In this document: in pieces, positions 52,048 through 61,462 of the stretch
Position numbering within the stretch: the first letter of the stretch is position 1
Layout of the letters: the number at the start of each line of letters is the position of its first letter
NCBI RefSeq assembly: GCF_014837155.1
Contig: NZ_JACYHA010000007.1
Coordinates: 112,764 to 176,763 of the forward strand
Origin: Litchfieldia stipae
GTDB taxonomy: Bacteria > Bacillota > Bacilli > Bacillales > Bacillaceae_L
Direction of reading: 5' to 3'
DNA length: 64,000 bases
Notes under the pieces: generated by a model
Told to the model about the DNA's origin: nothing
Databases searched by the model: none
Seen by the model: only the letters and a program-made list of their open reading frames with translations
Translations under genes and position numbers: made by a program

Positions 52048-52620
52048 TTAACATTGATTATTTTCTTTTTCATCCGTATAAACAGCTCGCGCTCCACCAA
52101 TCAGCTTCGGTCTAGTCTTAGCCATCGTGACATGCGCTTGTCCGATTTGTTTCACTGTACTTCGGATTGGAACGGCGACGTGCTTGAGATGCATACCAAT
52201 GAAGGTATCGCCAATATCAATGCCAGCGTCAGCTTTGATAAATTCGACGACGACCGGATGTTTGAAATGGTTGTAGGCGTATGTTGCCATCGCTCCACCA
52301 GCTGTACGAACGGGAACAACCGTGACCATCTCTAACCCTTTGGCAATAGCCGTTTCTTTTTCAACAATAAGGGCACGGTTAAGATGCTCACAGCATTGGA
52401 ATGCAAGACCTACTCCAGACTCTTGTTGAAAAGCTAGAAGCTCGTCAAACATCATTTGTGCCACATCAAGTGTACCAGCGGTTCCGATTTTTTCACCAAT
52501 GACCTCACTTGTGCTGCACCCGATGACCAGAACCTCATGACTAGTTAATGTCGTTTGTTTTTTCAAATCAGACAGGACCGTCTTTAGCTGTCCTCTCCAC
52601 TCATTTACTTCTGCTGACAT
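52048..52620 (-). CDS. ywlG: TIGR01440/DUF436 family protein (YwlG)
   Basis: A 190-residue protein with the family blocks [19 protein letters not shown] and [12 protein letters not shown]. Function is unknown. The ATG at 52620 has GGCAGGTGA upstream and overlaps the end of rpiB; the open frame runs to 52683. B. subtilis has ywlG between rpiB (ywlF) and glyA, matching this order. Confidence 0.9.
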   Translation of the reverse strand: MSAEVNEWRGQLKTVLSDLKKQTTLTSHEVLVIGCSTSEVIGEKIGTAGTLDVAQMMFDELLAFQQESGVGLAFQCCEHLNRALIVEKETAIAKGLEMVTVVPVRTAGGAMATYAYNHFKHPVVVEFIKADAGIDIGDTFIGMHLKHVAVPIRSTVKQIGQAHVTMAKTRPKLIGGARAVYTDEKENNQC

Positions 52621-52633
52621 CCTTATCACCTGC

Positions 52634-53083
52634 CTATTGATTCTGATCCTCGTACTCTTTAATTTTATTGATGCGGGTTGCATGTCTTCCGCCTTGGAAT
52701 TCAGTTGTTAGCCATACTCTTGCAATTTCACGCGCCAGTCCAGGACCGATGACTCTCTCACCCATCGTTAGTATGTTTGTATCGTTATGCTCGCGCGTTG
52801 CCTGAGCACTAAATGTATCATGAACAAGGGCACAGCGAATCCCTCTTACTTTGTTTGCTGCAATACTCATCCCGATGCCTGTTCCGCAAATTAGGATGCC
52901 ACGATCATACTCGCCTGCTGCCACTTTCTCAGCTACTGGCACAGCATAATCTGGGTAATCAACCGAAGAACTGCACTCACAGCCAAAATCATCAAATTCA
53001 ATACCCATTTCAGTCATTAAGCTTTTAATTTCTTCTCTTATATTTAATCCACCATGATCTGAAGCAATAGCCACTTTCATCAA
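52634..53083 (-). CDS. rpiB: Ribose 5-phosphate isomerase B
   Basis: A 149-residue RpiB/LacAB-family isomerase that interconverts ribose and ribulose 5-phosphates. N-terminal [16 protein letters not shown], catalytic Cys in [16 protein letters not shown], and the C-terminal block [15 protein letters not shown]. It occupies the ywlF position in the conserved cluster. The start is either ATG of ATG-ATG at 53083. Confidence 0.94.
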   Translation of the reverse strand: MMKVAIASDHGGLNIREEIKSLMTEMGIEFDDFGCECSSSVDYPDYAVPVAEKVAAGEYDRGILICGTGIGMSIAANKVRGIRCALVHDTFSAQATREHNDTNILTMGERVIGPGLAREIARVWLTTEFQGGRHATRINKIKEYEDQNQ

Positions 53084-53172
53084 AGAAGACCCCCGTTACA
53101 AATGATATGTTTACCGTTATCATACCACTTTTTTCACTTGTATGATACGCAGGAAGTCCTTCATGAAGAAAT

Positions 53173-54459
53173 TTATAATCTAAATTGTTCGATCGTTTTC
53201 TTAAGTTCTTGTGCTTGGTGGGTAAATTCCTTTGACAACGTGTATATGTGTTCAATTACTTGCACTTGTTCCTCAGTGGAGGCTGCCATTTCCTCTGTTC
53301 CAGCCGAGGTTTCTTCAGCAATTGCTGCTACCTCTTGAGATTGAATCGCCGTTTGTTTAATACTGTCCATTTGATGGTCAACTAATTCAGTGATTTGCTT
53401 AACTGAATTTGCCACTTCGTGAACAGAGTCTGTCATCGTTTTAATCGCAGCATTTGTGATTTCTCCATTTTTCGCTTCACTATTACCTACTTCTACTTGT
53501 TCAGTAATCTGGACCACAACATTGCTGACTTCTGTTTGAATTTCTTCAATTAATGTAGAAATATCCTGTACAGCTTGCGAGCTACCGTCTGCTAATTTAC
53601 GAACTTCATCAGCAACAACGGCGAAGCCTTTTCCATGTTCACCAGCACGAGCAGCTTCGATTGCCGCATTCAATGCAAGTAAATTGGTTTGCTGAGCGAT
53701 ATCACCAACAAGCGTGATGATGTCATTCACCCTTTGTGCATTCTCATCTAATCGCTTAACAGCTTGGAGGGACACATGACTGCTGTCCACCTGCTTCGTC
53801 AATCCTGTAATAAGCGAATCAATGGCACCCTGACTTTCCTTGAGCGACTCAACCATCGCCACAGAGCGGTCCGCGGAGAAATTCGCCTTGTTTTGCACCT
53901 CTTCAGCAAGCTTGATCACATGATCGACCGACTCCGCCGTTTCTTGAACAGCGACCGCCGATTGGTCAGCTCCCTTTGAGATACTCTCTATCGTTTGCGA
54001 AATAAGCTCTGCCTGATTTGTTGCGTTCTTTGAGGCATCATTCATTTCAGCCACTTTACTCGTTGTTTGTGTTACATTCTCTTCAATATTTGTCACGATC
54101 AAACGTAGGCTTGCAAGCATTTGATTAAATGCAACCGCCAATGATCGAACCTCATCCTTTGATTTTGGTAAAATAACATCCTCACCAATATCACCATCTG
54201 CCGCTTTTTTCACAGCTGCCTCAAGTCTCTGTAATGGCTTAGTCACGACTCCAGCAGCAAAAAACGCTAATACACCTGACCAAAAAATCCCCGCCACAAT
54301 CGTTGCAATCGCAAAGGTTGTTTCTGAGACGAAATCCTTCGCAAACTCACTAATCACATACAGAAAAAAAGCACTCGTTGAATATGTAACTATAGCTAAA
54401 ACAGTTACTAGTAAAACTAATTTCCATCGTAAACCAATGTTTCCCCTTACTTTCTTCAA
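53173..54459 (-). CDS. Methyl-accepting chemotaxis protein
   Basis: A 428-residue receptor. Two transmembrane helices (about residues 13-34 and 43-66) are separated by only a very short loop, so there is no sizable external ligand domain. HAMP follows ([20 protein letters not shown]), then the signalling domain with the hairpin tip [28 protein letters not shown]. It lies between ywlE and rpiB, which are adjacent in B. subtilis, so it is probably an insertion. Confidence 0.9.
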   Translation of the reverse strand: MKKVRGNIGLRWKLVLLVTVLAIVTYSTSAFFLYVISEFAKDFVSETTFAIATIVAGIFWSGVLAFFAAGVVTKPLQRLEAAVKKAADGDIGEDVILPKSKDEVRSLAVAFNQMLASLRLIVTNIEENVTQTTSKVAEMNDASKNATNQAELISQTIESISKGADQSAVAVQETAESVDHVIKLAEEVQNKANFSADRSVAMVESLKESQGAIDSLITGLTKQVDSSHVSLQAVKRLDENAQRVNDIITLVGDIAQQTNLLALNAAIEAARAGEHGKGFAVVADEVRKLADGSSQAVQDISTLIEEIQTEVSNVVVQITEQVEVGNSEAKNGEITNAAIKTMTDSVHEVANSVKQITELVDHQMDSIKQTAIQSQEVAAIAEETSAGTEEMAASTEEQVQVIEHIYTLSKEFTHQAQELKKTIEQFRL

Positions 54460-54475
54460 AGACGTTCTCCCCTAA

Positions 54476-54922
54476 CTATGACATATCACGTTCTAGCTTA
54501 ACCTTGAGCTTGTCTATTAAATCTGTTAACTCGTGATATGTTTCTTTATATATTTCAAGAGAGCCTCCGAATGGGTCAATCACATCTCCAATTTGTTTTT
54601 CCCCAGCATACTCTGTAAGCGTAAACACCTTATGAGAGGCAGCAGGGAAATTGTTTAGAACAAGCTGCTTATGTCCAGCTGTCATCGTTAATACAAGTGA
54701 TGCCCAATTCATCAACTCTTCTGATAAAGACTGTGATTGATGATGAATCGCAATCCCCTTTTCTGCTAGTACTTGAACCGTATTCAGGGACGCCATACTA
54801 TAGTTATCGGCATAAACCCCCGCAGATTTAACATTTACCCCTGGTATGTTTTTACTTCTGAAAATCGCCTCCGCCATCGGACTGCGACACGTATTCCCTG
54901 TACACACAAACAATAAATTCAT
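54476..54922 (-). CDS. ywlE: Low-molecular-weight protein-arginine phosphatase (YwlE)
   Basis: A 148-residue phosphatase of the low-molecular-weight PTP fold. The active-site loop CTGNTCRS (Cys7) has Thr at the position that gives YwlE its specificity for phosphoarginine, and the catalytic Asp is in DVIDPFGG. It reverses McsB arginine phosphorylation. Neighbours agree with the ywl cluster. Confidence 0.93.
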   Translation of the reverse strand: MNLLFVCTGNTCRSPMAEAIFRSKNIPGVNVKSAGVYADNYSMASLNTVQVLAEKGIAIHHQSQSLSEELMNWASLVLTMTAGHKQLVLNNFPAASHKVFTLTEYAGEKQIGDVIDPFGGSLEIYKETYHELTDLIDKLKVKLERDMS

Positions 54923-55106
54923 TTTATCTCCTCCAACAAACGTCTATATAGAATATATTATTTTATTATAAAACAAATTTTAGATACATTGAGATGAAAA
55001 AAAGTGACCTCTCCATTGGACCACTAGAAGGAATTGGTTTTTGTTTCCAGAAATTGTAGGTTATGATACACTTTGGCTAACATCACTTTTAAGGAGGATA
55101 TGTTGA

Positions 55107-55352
55107 ATGAATAAGTTTGGAACTTTATCCATTCTGACGGCTTTGGTATGTGTTTTAGTGTTTTTTATTTTACGAGGGCCAAACGCGGATCTTTTATTAT
55201 GTGTTGGAATTCTAGGTTCACTTTCTATTCTTGGTGTCATTTTTGCAATTGTTTCAAAGAGATGGGTTGCAGGAATCATTGGAGTTTTATTAAACGGAAC
55301 GGTTCTTGTCTTTGTTTTCTTTTTATTTTTAGCTTGGGGGATTGCTGGTTAA
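55107..55352 (+). CDS. Small membrane protein, unknown function
   Basis: An 81-residue protein with three hydrophobic helices (residues about 5-22, 28-47 and 53-78). The ribosome binding site AAGGAGG is 9 nt before the ATG. No family recognised. Its stop overlaps the stop of the convergent gene by 4 bp. Confidence 0.6.
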   Translation: MNKFGTLSILTALVCVLVFFILRGPNADLLLCVGILGSLSILGVIFAIVSKRWVAGIIGVLLNGTVLVFVFFLFLAWGIAG

Positions 55353-55711
55353 TTCATCAGTTTCCAAGCTGGAATTAATGAATGGAACTTAAAGAAATAA
55401 CTCATCGCTATATGTATCACCGTGTAGATCGCAAGTGTCAGCAGATATGTCAGAAACCATTGAGGTACAGCCACATTCAGAAATAAGTACAGCAAAATCA
55501 TCCCTACTGGGAATGGTACGAATATGATTAACCACATCGGACTTCCAACCGCTTCTGTCAAAGCACCTAGTGCAACAACAGAAAAGCCGATAACGAGCGC
55601 TTGCCATAGAGACAATCCATTTTTCAATATTAGACTACCCAGAAAATAAGAAAATCCAGTCAAACATACTGCTAGAATAAAATTAAGAAGATAATTCACT
55701 CTCATCCACAT
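55349..55711 (-). CDS. Membrane protein, unknown function
   Basis: A 120-residue protein with four hydrophobic helices. I do not recognise the family. It converges with the gene at 55107 so closely that the two stop codons share the palindrome TTAA. It has no obvious functional link with its neighbours ywlE and mntP. Confidence 0.65.
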   Translation of the reverse strand: MWMRVNYLLNFILAVCLTGFSYFLGSLILKNGLSLWQALVIGFSVVALGALTEAVGSPMWLIIFVPFPVGMILLYLFLNVAVPQWFLTYLLTLAIYTVIHIAMSYFFKFHSLIPAWKLMN

Positions 55712-55811
55712 CCTTTATCTAGTTCTTTGTATACAATCCCCCTCCAATATTTTAACATTCATTTCCTCTTCACTTTGTTCATTTTTCGTAAAATTTTAAA
55801 CATTTCACATG

Positions 55812-55852
55812 AAAAACGAGTATAAAACCTTAGCGATTTTATACTCGTTTGC
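55812..55852. terminator. Terminator after mntP
   Basis: AACGAGTATAAAA and TTTTATACTCGTT form a 13-bp perfect stem with T-runs on both sides, suited to termination in either direction. Confidence 0.85.
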
Positions 55853-55867
55853 TTTTACGTTATTTTT

Positions 55868-56428
55868 TTAAAATGCAAAAATAAGCTTAATGCCAAATGC
55901 AAATAAAATACTACCACCTAACGCTTCGCTATACGATCCAAACCAGCCTTGTACACGTTTTCCAAGCAGCAATCCAGCCCATGTTAAAAACATACTCACA
56001 ATTCCAAACATCAGAATCGTCACAAAGGTTCGCGCCCCATAAATCCCTAAGCTAAGCCCCACGGAAAAGCTGTCCAAACTCACACCCAACGCAAAGATAT
56101 ACAGACCTGCCCCGTGTGGAGTAAGCACCTTTGAATCCCCGTCTTTAAACGAAGAGACAATCATTTGTATTCCAAGGATAAGCAGCAAGATTCCGCCTAG
56201 GTATGTCGCAATGGTCCCTAACTGGTCTGATAAAAATCGACCAATCACCATTCCTAGCAGTGGCATCCAAATGTGAAACACACCTATGATAATTCCTATG
56301 TAAAAAATCTGTTTCAGTCTAAGCCGCATTAATCCCATGCCAAGCCCAACTGAAAAAGCGTCCATTCCAAGGGCAAATGCCATGATAAATAATGTGATGA
56401 TTTCACCTAAATACGCTTCGATGTTCAT
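55868..56428 (-). CDS. mntP: Putative manganese efflux pump MntP (YwlD)
   Basis: A 186-residue membrane protein with six helices and the MntP duplicated motif ([16 protein letters not shown] and [16 protein letters not shown]), whose acidic residues bind metal. A family function of Mn2+ efflux is established. The leader has a hairpin GGGCTTG/CAAGTCC right before GAGGAGG. The gene occupies the ywlD position. Confidence 0.93.
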   Translation of the reverse strand: MNIEAYLGEIITLFIMAFALGMDAFSVGLGMGLMRLRLKQIFYIGIIIGVFHIWMPLLGMVIGRFLSDQLGTIATYLGGILLLILGIQMIVSSFKDGDSKVLTPHGAGLYIFALGVSLDSFSVGLSLGIYGARTFVTILMFGIVSMFLTWAGLLLGKRVQGWFGSYSEALGGSILFAFGIKLIFAF

Positions 56429-56564
56429 TTTCTACCTCCTCGGACTTGCCTATTTCAACATATGCACAAGCCCTCGGATTTAGAAGAATGAATGTGGAAG
56501 AAATTTGTGTGAGGAACATTGAATCGAGTAGATTTGCAGATTAGGTTGGGAATATTCGGACGGG

Positions 56565-57740
56565 TCCCTTCCCAATTTCGTTGAATTACTTAATATGCTT
56601 CAACCAGGAAGGACTCTTCCGTTGAATCATATTCATCTTTCGTTGGATTATCGCCATGATTCGTTGGATTCCTCTCCATTTTCGTTGAATTACTTAATAT
56701 GCTTTATCCAGGAAGGGCTCTTCCGTTGAATCATACTCATCTTTCGTCGGATTATCGCCCCGGGTCGTTGGATTCCTCCCCATTTTCGTTGAATTACTTA
56801 ATATGCTTTATCCAGGAAGGCTCTTCCGTTGAATCATACTCATCTTTCGTCTGATTATCGCCCCGGGTCGTTGGATTCCTCCCCATTTTCGTTGAATTAC
56901 TTAATATGCTTTATCCATGAAGGACTCTTCCGTTGAATCATGCTTCTCTTTCGTCGGATTAGCGTTCTGGTTCGTTGGATTCCTCCCCATTTTCGTTGAA
57001 TTACTTAATATGCTTCTACCAGGAAGGACTCTTCCGTTGAATCATACTCATCTTTCGTTGGATTATCGCCATGATTCGTTGGATTCCTCTCCATTTTCGT
57101 TGAATTAATTGATATGCTCATGCCAGGAAGGCTCTTCCGTTGAATCATACTCATCTTTCGTCGGATTATCGCCCCGGGTCGTTGGATTCCTCCCTATTTT
57201 CGTTGAATTACTTAATATGCTTTATCCAGGAAGGACCCTTCCGTTGAATCATACTCATCTTTCGTCGGATTATCGCCCTGGTTCGTTGGATTCCTCCCCA
57301 TTTTCGTTGAATTACTTAATATGCTTTATCCAGGAAGGCTCTTCCGTTGAATCATGCTTCTCTTTCGTCGGATTAGCGCCATGATTCGTTGGATTCCTCT
57401 CCATTTTCGTTGAATTAATTAATATGCTCGTGCCAGGAAGGCTCTTCCGTTGAATCATGCTTCTCTTTCGTCGGATTAGCGTTCTGGTTCGTTGGATTCC
57501 TCCCTATTTTCGTTGAATTAATTAATATGCTTCAGCCAGGAAGGCTCTTCCGTTGAATCATGCTTCTCTTTCGTCGGATTATCGCCCCGGTCCGTTGGAT
57601 TCCTCCCCATTTTCGTTGAATTAATTAATATGCTTCACCCAGGAAGGCTCTTCCGTTGAATCATACTCATCTTTCGTCGGATTATCGCCCCGGTCCGTTG
57701 GATTCCCCCCTATTTTCGTTGAATTACTCAATATGCTTTA
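56565..57740. repeat. Tandem array, TCAACGAA family (array 3 of 4, opposite orientation)
   Basis: About eleven units of 101-105 bp in the complementary direction: TTTCGTTGAATTA, (40 bp) TTCCGTTGAATCAT, (21 bp) TTTCGTCGGATTA, (21 bp) GTCGTTGGATTCC, (21 bp) next unit. The 40-bp step carries GGAAG, GCT, CTTCC. It fills the divergent gap between mntP and the NERD gene. Open frames of 60-90 codons inside are products of the repeat. Confidence 0.9.
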
Positions 57741-57865
57741 TCCATCAAGCCACTCACATCGAACTCTTCCTCAACATTCCAAACAGTATTCATAATATCG
57801 TCACTTTTAAATAAAGGAAATACACTAAACCTTCTTGAATAATAACCAAGAAAAGGAGTGAAATA

Positions 57866-58825
57866 ATGATTATTAAAGAACGCAGCTTTCCATTAGAGAT
57901 CGAGTGTCTGGAGGCACTTTTGAAACGAATCGACATTAGACATGTGAAGAGAAAAGAAATCACTGATCAGCTTGCAAAATATGTTTCAGGTTATAAAGGC
58001 GAACAATCTTTAGACTATTATCTTGCTTTGCTGCCAGAAGACTACCTCATTATTCATCACCTTCGTTTGAAGTTTAAAGAATACTACTTTCAGATTGACA
58101 CGCTTATTCTTACACCTTTTTTCTTTATCATTGCCGAGGTAAAAAACCTTTCCGGGAAACTACATTTTGATCATATCCATCATCAATTAATTCGTACCGC
58201 TAATCAAAATGAAGAGATCTTTCAGGATCCACTATTGCAAGCTAAACGCCAAAGACACCAACTGGTTGAGTGGCTCAAGCAATATAATATAAAAAAACAA
58301 ATTCCCATTGAACCAATCGTCGTGATCACCCACCAATCCGCCCATATCCACGCAGACCCTTCCGTTGCCAAAAACATCATTAAAAACACCTATCTCATTG
58401 AAAAAGTGAAAGATTTGCAATCCACTTTTAAAGAACCTATATTCACAAAAAAGGAACTACAACACATAGCAAAACTGCTGGTCAAACATCATTCTCCAAA
58501 AGAACTCAATTTACTAGAATCATATCATTTATTAGAGTCCGAGCTTTTGACAGGTGTTCATTGTCCACAATGCAATAAAATTCCGATGGAACATCATCGT
58601 GGGAATTGGACCTGTCTACACTGTGGCTATCAATCTAAAGAAGCACATTTGGGAACCATCCGCGAGCTTTTACTTTTAACAAATCAAAAGACATTAACTA
58701 ATCAACAATTACGCAAAATGTTAAATCTTACTTCTGCCTCCATTTCAAGAAACTATCTCAAATCCATGTCCTTGACATCTGGCGGTTCAACCAGAAATCG
58801 CGTCTACTTTTATGAGCTAACGTAA
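57866..58825 (+). CDS. NERD (nuclease-related) domain protein with C-terminal zinc ribbon
   Basis: A 319-residue protein: a NERD domain (residues about 40-160, with GYKGEQSLDYYL, FQIDTLILTPFFFIIAEVKNLSGKL; the D...EVK pattern resembles nuclease metal ligands), then a zinc ribbon of CPQC and CLHC (residues about 235-255), then a helix-turn-helix-like C-terminus. The function is unknown. It has AAAGGAGTGA before the ATG and is a plus-strand insertion into the ywl cluster. Confidence 0.85.
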   Translation: MIIKERSFPLEIECLEALLKRIDIRHVKRKEITDQLAKYVSGYKGEQSLDYYLALLPEDYLIIHHLRLKFKEYYFQIDTLILTPFFFIIAEVKNLSGKLHFDHIHHQLIRTANQNEEIFQDPLLQAKRQRHQLVEWLKQYNIKKQIPIEPIVVITHQSAHIHADPSVAKNIIKNTYLIEKVKDLQSTFKEPIFTKKELQHIAKLLVKHHSPKELNLLESYHLLESELLTGVHCPQCNKIPMEHHRGNWTCLHCGYQSKEAHLGTIRELLLLTNQKTLTNQQLRKMLNLTSASISRNYLKSMSLTSGGSTRNRVYFYELT

Positions 58826-58859
58826 AAACCCCAAGTCCTCAAAAGAGAACTCAGGGCAT
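58823..58859. terminator. Terminator between the NERD gene and ywlC
   Basis: CCCTGAGTTCT and AGGACTTGGGG pair with three G-U pairs and are followed by TTTTTA on the minus strand. It is between two convergent genes. Confidence 0.7.
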
Positions 58860-58868
58860 CGGTTAATT

Positions 58869-59918
58869 TTATTCTATAATCACCTGATGACCAGCTGCTT
58901 TCAGAAGTCGATTCATAATGGCTTGTCCAATCCCGTCTTCTGGGAAAGCCTCACTATAAATCAGATCAACACCTGCTTCATCAAACTTCCTTAATGTATC
59001 ATACAGTTGATTTGCGACAGTTTCGAGGTCGCTCAAGCTTCCACAAGTGAGAATGAGATCTGCATCATACTTGTCCTGATTTTCACTCGTCGTCATGACC
59101 CCAACTTTTCTCCCGAGCTGCCTTTGGGAAGAAACGAGCTCTTGGATAAATTCGCTGTTTCCTTTCACAATGGAAAGGGGAGCATTCGGTGCGTAGTGTG
59201 TATATTTCATCCCCGGTGATTTCGGCGCTTCATCTTCTTTTAATAACGCTTTATCCACATCCACTTGTCCACAAACTTCTTCAAGTTGCTCCTTCGTTAC
59301 CCCACCTGGACGTAAAATAACTGGGATATCCCCAGTGCAATCCAGAACTGTGGATTCCAACCCAACACCTGTTGGACCACCATCAATGATTCCAGCGATT
59401 TTTCCATTCAGATCATGTTGAACATGCCTTGCTAGGGTCGGACTTGGTTTCCCAGATGTATTCGCACTTGGCGCAGCAATTGGCAGACCACTTTTCTTGA
59501 TCAACGCTAGAGCAATCGGATGGTCTGGCATCCTCACTGCCACTGTTGATAACTCTGCAGTCACTTTATTCGACAAGGTTTGTCCGTGATTTTTTTTATC
59601 CAAAATTAGTGTTAGTGGTCCTGGCCAGAATTTTTCGACTAGTTTATCCACAACACTGGGGATAACTTCCACTATGTCATGTAACTGTTTTTTTTCAGAA
59701 ATATGTACAATCAAAGGATTATCGCTTGGACGTCCTTTTGCTTCAAAAATCTTATTTACCGCTATGTTTGAGGTTGCGTTTGCACCAAGTCCATATACCG
59801 TCTCCGTTGGGAATGCAATGACCTGATTTTCACGCAATAACTTAGCAGCATCTTCTATCTGTGGATAAATGGTATCAATATCACCAACATTATCCACAAT
59901 CCACAATTTTGTTTCCAT
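58869..59918 (-). CDS. ywlC: L-threonylcarbamoyladenylate synthase (Sua5/YwlC)
   Basis: A 349-residue enzyme that makes threonylcarbamoyl-AMP for the t6A37 tRNA modification. The YrdC domain is at residues about 20-205 (VIAFPTETVYGLGANA, GRPSDNPLIVHI, KKSGLPIAAPSANTSGKPSPT), followed by the Sua5 domain that starts SPGMKYTHYAPNAP. The ATG at 59918 is chosen, since the TTG at 59930 is too close to the GGAG. The gene contains four perfect DnaA boxes (see 59251-60078). Confidence 0.94.
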   Translation of the reverse strand: METKLWIVDNVGDIDTIYPQIEDAAKLLRENQVIAFPTETVYGLGANATSNIAVNKIFEAKGRPSDNPLIVHISEKKQLHDIVEVIPSVVDKLVEKFWPGPLTLILDKKNHGQTLSNKVTAELSTVAVRMPDHPIALALIKKSGLPIAAPSANTSGKPSPTLARHVQHDLNGKIAGIIDGGPTGVGLESTVLDCTGDIPVILRPGGVTKEQLEEVCGQVDVDKALLKEDEAPKSPGMKYTHYAPNAPLSIVKGNSEFIQELVSSQRQLGRKVGVMTTSENQDKYDADLILTCGSLSDLETVANQLYDTLRKFDEAGVDLIYSEAFPEDGIGQAIMNRLLKAAGHQVIIE

Positions 59919-60078
59919 TAGAAAAAGCAACTCCTACTTCTCGACATTTACAGGTAAAATCACCTATAATTCGCGTGTTTGACCACAAAGAAAGTATAGT
60001 AAACATCCAATAACAAAACAAGCTTTATCCACAAATTGTGGATAAAACTTGCAATAAAGTGGATAACTTTGTGGATAT
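59251..60078. promoter_or_regulatory. DnaA-box cluster in and upstream of ywlC
   Basis: Six perfect TTATCCACA boxes lie at 59251, 59644, 59860 (reverse), 59890, 60025 and 60037 (reverse). Two one-mismatch boxes are at 60058 and 60070 (both reverse). The densest part is the 236-bp upstream gap, where the 60025/60037 pair forms a perfect 21-bp palindrome with a 3-bp spacer. DnaA binding near ywlC has been reported in B. subtilis as one of the clusters outside oriC. Confidence 0.8.
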
Positions 60079-60154
60079 ACCCATATTTTTCATTCATTTA
60101 TTATTCTTTCTCTATCTTTTCCACATCTTATTAAGATTTTCCCAATTCACTTAT

Positions 60155-60601
60155 TTAATTCAACGTCGTCTTCATATAAATCGCATTTTCTGCTTTAGCT
60201 ACATTCTTCATGTGTTCAGCGTTCAGGATTGACTCTGAGATTTGTTCTTTTTCAATCTCAGAGAAGCCAAGCATGGTAAAGAATACAACCGAAGCCTCAC
60301 GATTTGTGACTAAGTATAAGTCGCGCATCTCTTTATGCTGTGCTAATGAAATCGCGCTTTTAAACAGCGTTAAAATTTGTGTTTGTTCAATGCTTGATGT
60401 CACCACGAGTGATCGAAGCAAGCCATCGGTTTCCACTCGTTCAATCCCAAGTGTTGCTCGCACAGAACCAAACTCATCCTCCATGATGATAAAATGATCA
60501 ATCATTGAATCGACGCCAGCTGAACTGACTTCTGATTTATCTAAAAATGCTTTAACTGCTTCAATATCTTTTTCAGTTGCAATACGAATTTTTTCTCCCA
60601 T
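60155..60601 (-). CDS. ywlB: GNAT family N-acetyltransferase (YwlB)
   Basis: A 148-residue GNAT protein with IRIATEKDIEAVKAFLDKS at the N-terminus and RSLVVTSS plus YLVTNREASVVFFTMLGF in the acetyl-CoA region. Substrate unknown. The ATG at 60601 has GAGGTGG 5 nt upstream; the one at 60610 is inside that site. Its place between spoIIR and ywlC is the same as in B. subtilis. Confidence 0.85.
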   Translation of the reverse strand: MGEKIRIATEKDIEAVKAFLDKSEVSSAGVDSMIDHFIIMEDEFGSVRATLGIERVETDGLLRSLVVTSSIEQTQILTLFKSAISLAQHKEMRDLYLVTNREASVVFFTMLGFSEIEKEQISESILNAEHMKNVAKAENAIYMKTTLN

Positions 60602-60684
60602 TTCATCCACCTCATTTACTAGATTCAGTATTACCTATCTCTAATCTATGAGGTGATGTGAAAAATAGAACTTTTTAATAGAAT

Positions 60685-61308
60685 TTAACTAAATAAGGAT
60701 GTAAAAAATTCGACGATGAAAAATTTAACCTCTGGTTCTTCCTTTTCCTTCACTTCTTCAACTGGCTCTTCTTCTGTTTCTAGCTCAGCTTCTGACGCAT
60801 CGACGGCTTCACCATTTGAGAAATCTAGGAAGCAAAGCGGTGGAAATAAGACGCACCACCAATTGGCACCATTACCTTCGCCTAATGTGATAAGAATCGC
60901 TTCGTACTGACCTGCCGGGTATAAAAACTTACCATACAGCTTAGTCGGAAAATCAACATTTCCAAACTCAACCTTGTAATCCTGCATGCTATTTTCACGC
61001 TTTAGTACTTCTTCAACAATCACTTCGATTTCATCTAAACGATTTTTAATCTCAGCTCTAGCATCGTCGATTGATGTTAACTCTTGTACCCAAAGCGTAA
61101 TCTCTTTATTTACTTCATCACGAATCTTTCTTTTTAACTCTTGATCCTTGTCTGAATCACTATTTGCTAGAATTCGTAATCTGATCGCTTCATCTGGAAT
61201 GACAAGCGGATCCTGCCCTTGTGCTGCTGGCTCGCTCGCCAACAACCCTGCATTTGCACCAATTAACATTAATACTATGTAAATAATAATCATTGTTTGT
61301 TTTTTCAT
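60685..61308 (-). CDS. spoIIR: Stage II sporulation protein R
   Basis: A 207-residue secreted signal made in the forespore that triggers SpoIIGA to process pro-SigE in the mother cell. It has a signal peptide (MKKQTMIIIYIVLMLIGANAG) and the family core IRLRILANSDSDKDQELKRKIRDEV with the NWWCVLFPPLCFLDFS block. The acidic/lysine C-terminal tail is family-typical. It lies after prmC, as in B. subtilis. Confidence 0.95.
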   Translation of the reverse strand: MKKQTMIIIYIVLMLIGANAGLLASEPAAQGQDPLVIPDEAIRLRILANSDSDKDQELKRKIRDEVNKEITLWVQELTSIDDARAEIKNRLDEIEVIVEEVLKRENSMQDYKVEFGNVDFPTKLYGKFLYPAGQYEAILITLGEGNGANWWCVLFPPLCFLDFSNGEAVDASEAELETEEEPVEEVKEKEEPEVKFFIVEFFTSLFS

Positions 61309-61334
61309 TTTCTAGCACCGTCCCCTCTGTCAAA

Positions 61335-61364
61335 CAGTGTGGACAGATTTTCTAAATCTTAAAC
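61335..61364 (-). promoter_or_regulatory. Possible sigma-F promoter of spoIIR
   Basis: On the minus strand GTTTA, 15 bp, GTCCACACTG resembles the SigF consensus with mismatches at the second and fourth positions of the -10. The start codon at 61308 is about 27 nt beyond. Confidence 0.45.
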
Positions 61365-61403
61365 TAGCAAAATGAAAAAAATCTAGTAAACTTCTAAAAC
61401 ATT

Positions 61404-61457
61404 GTGCCAGGCACCCTAATCGGGACATTTTCCGTCCCGCATTCGGTGCCTGGCACC
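61404..61457. repeat. REP-like hairpin element (full copy)
   Basis: Arms GTGCCAGGCACC (61404-61415) and GGTGCCTGGCACC (61445-61457) around a CGGGACA/CGTCCCG stem, starting 6 bp past the prmC stop. It is the most complete copy, with two nested stems. Confidence 0.85.
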
Positions 61458-61462
61458 AAGAC

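Noticed and set aside
56917..57384. Open frames of 63 and 91 codons in the TCAACGAA array (and similar ones at 1715-2500 and 47373-47666).
   Set aside because: The translations are simple copies of the repeat unit and no start signal is seen.
60038..60232. A 64-codon plus-strand open frame across the DnaA-box region.
   Set aside because: It overlaps ywlB in the opposite direction and has no start signal.
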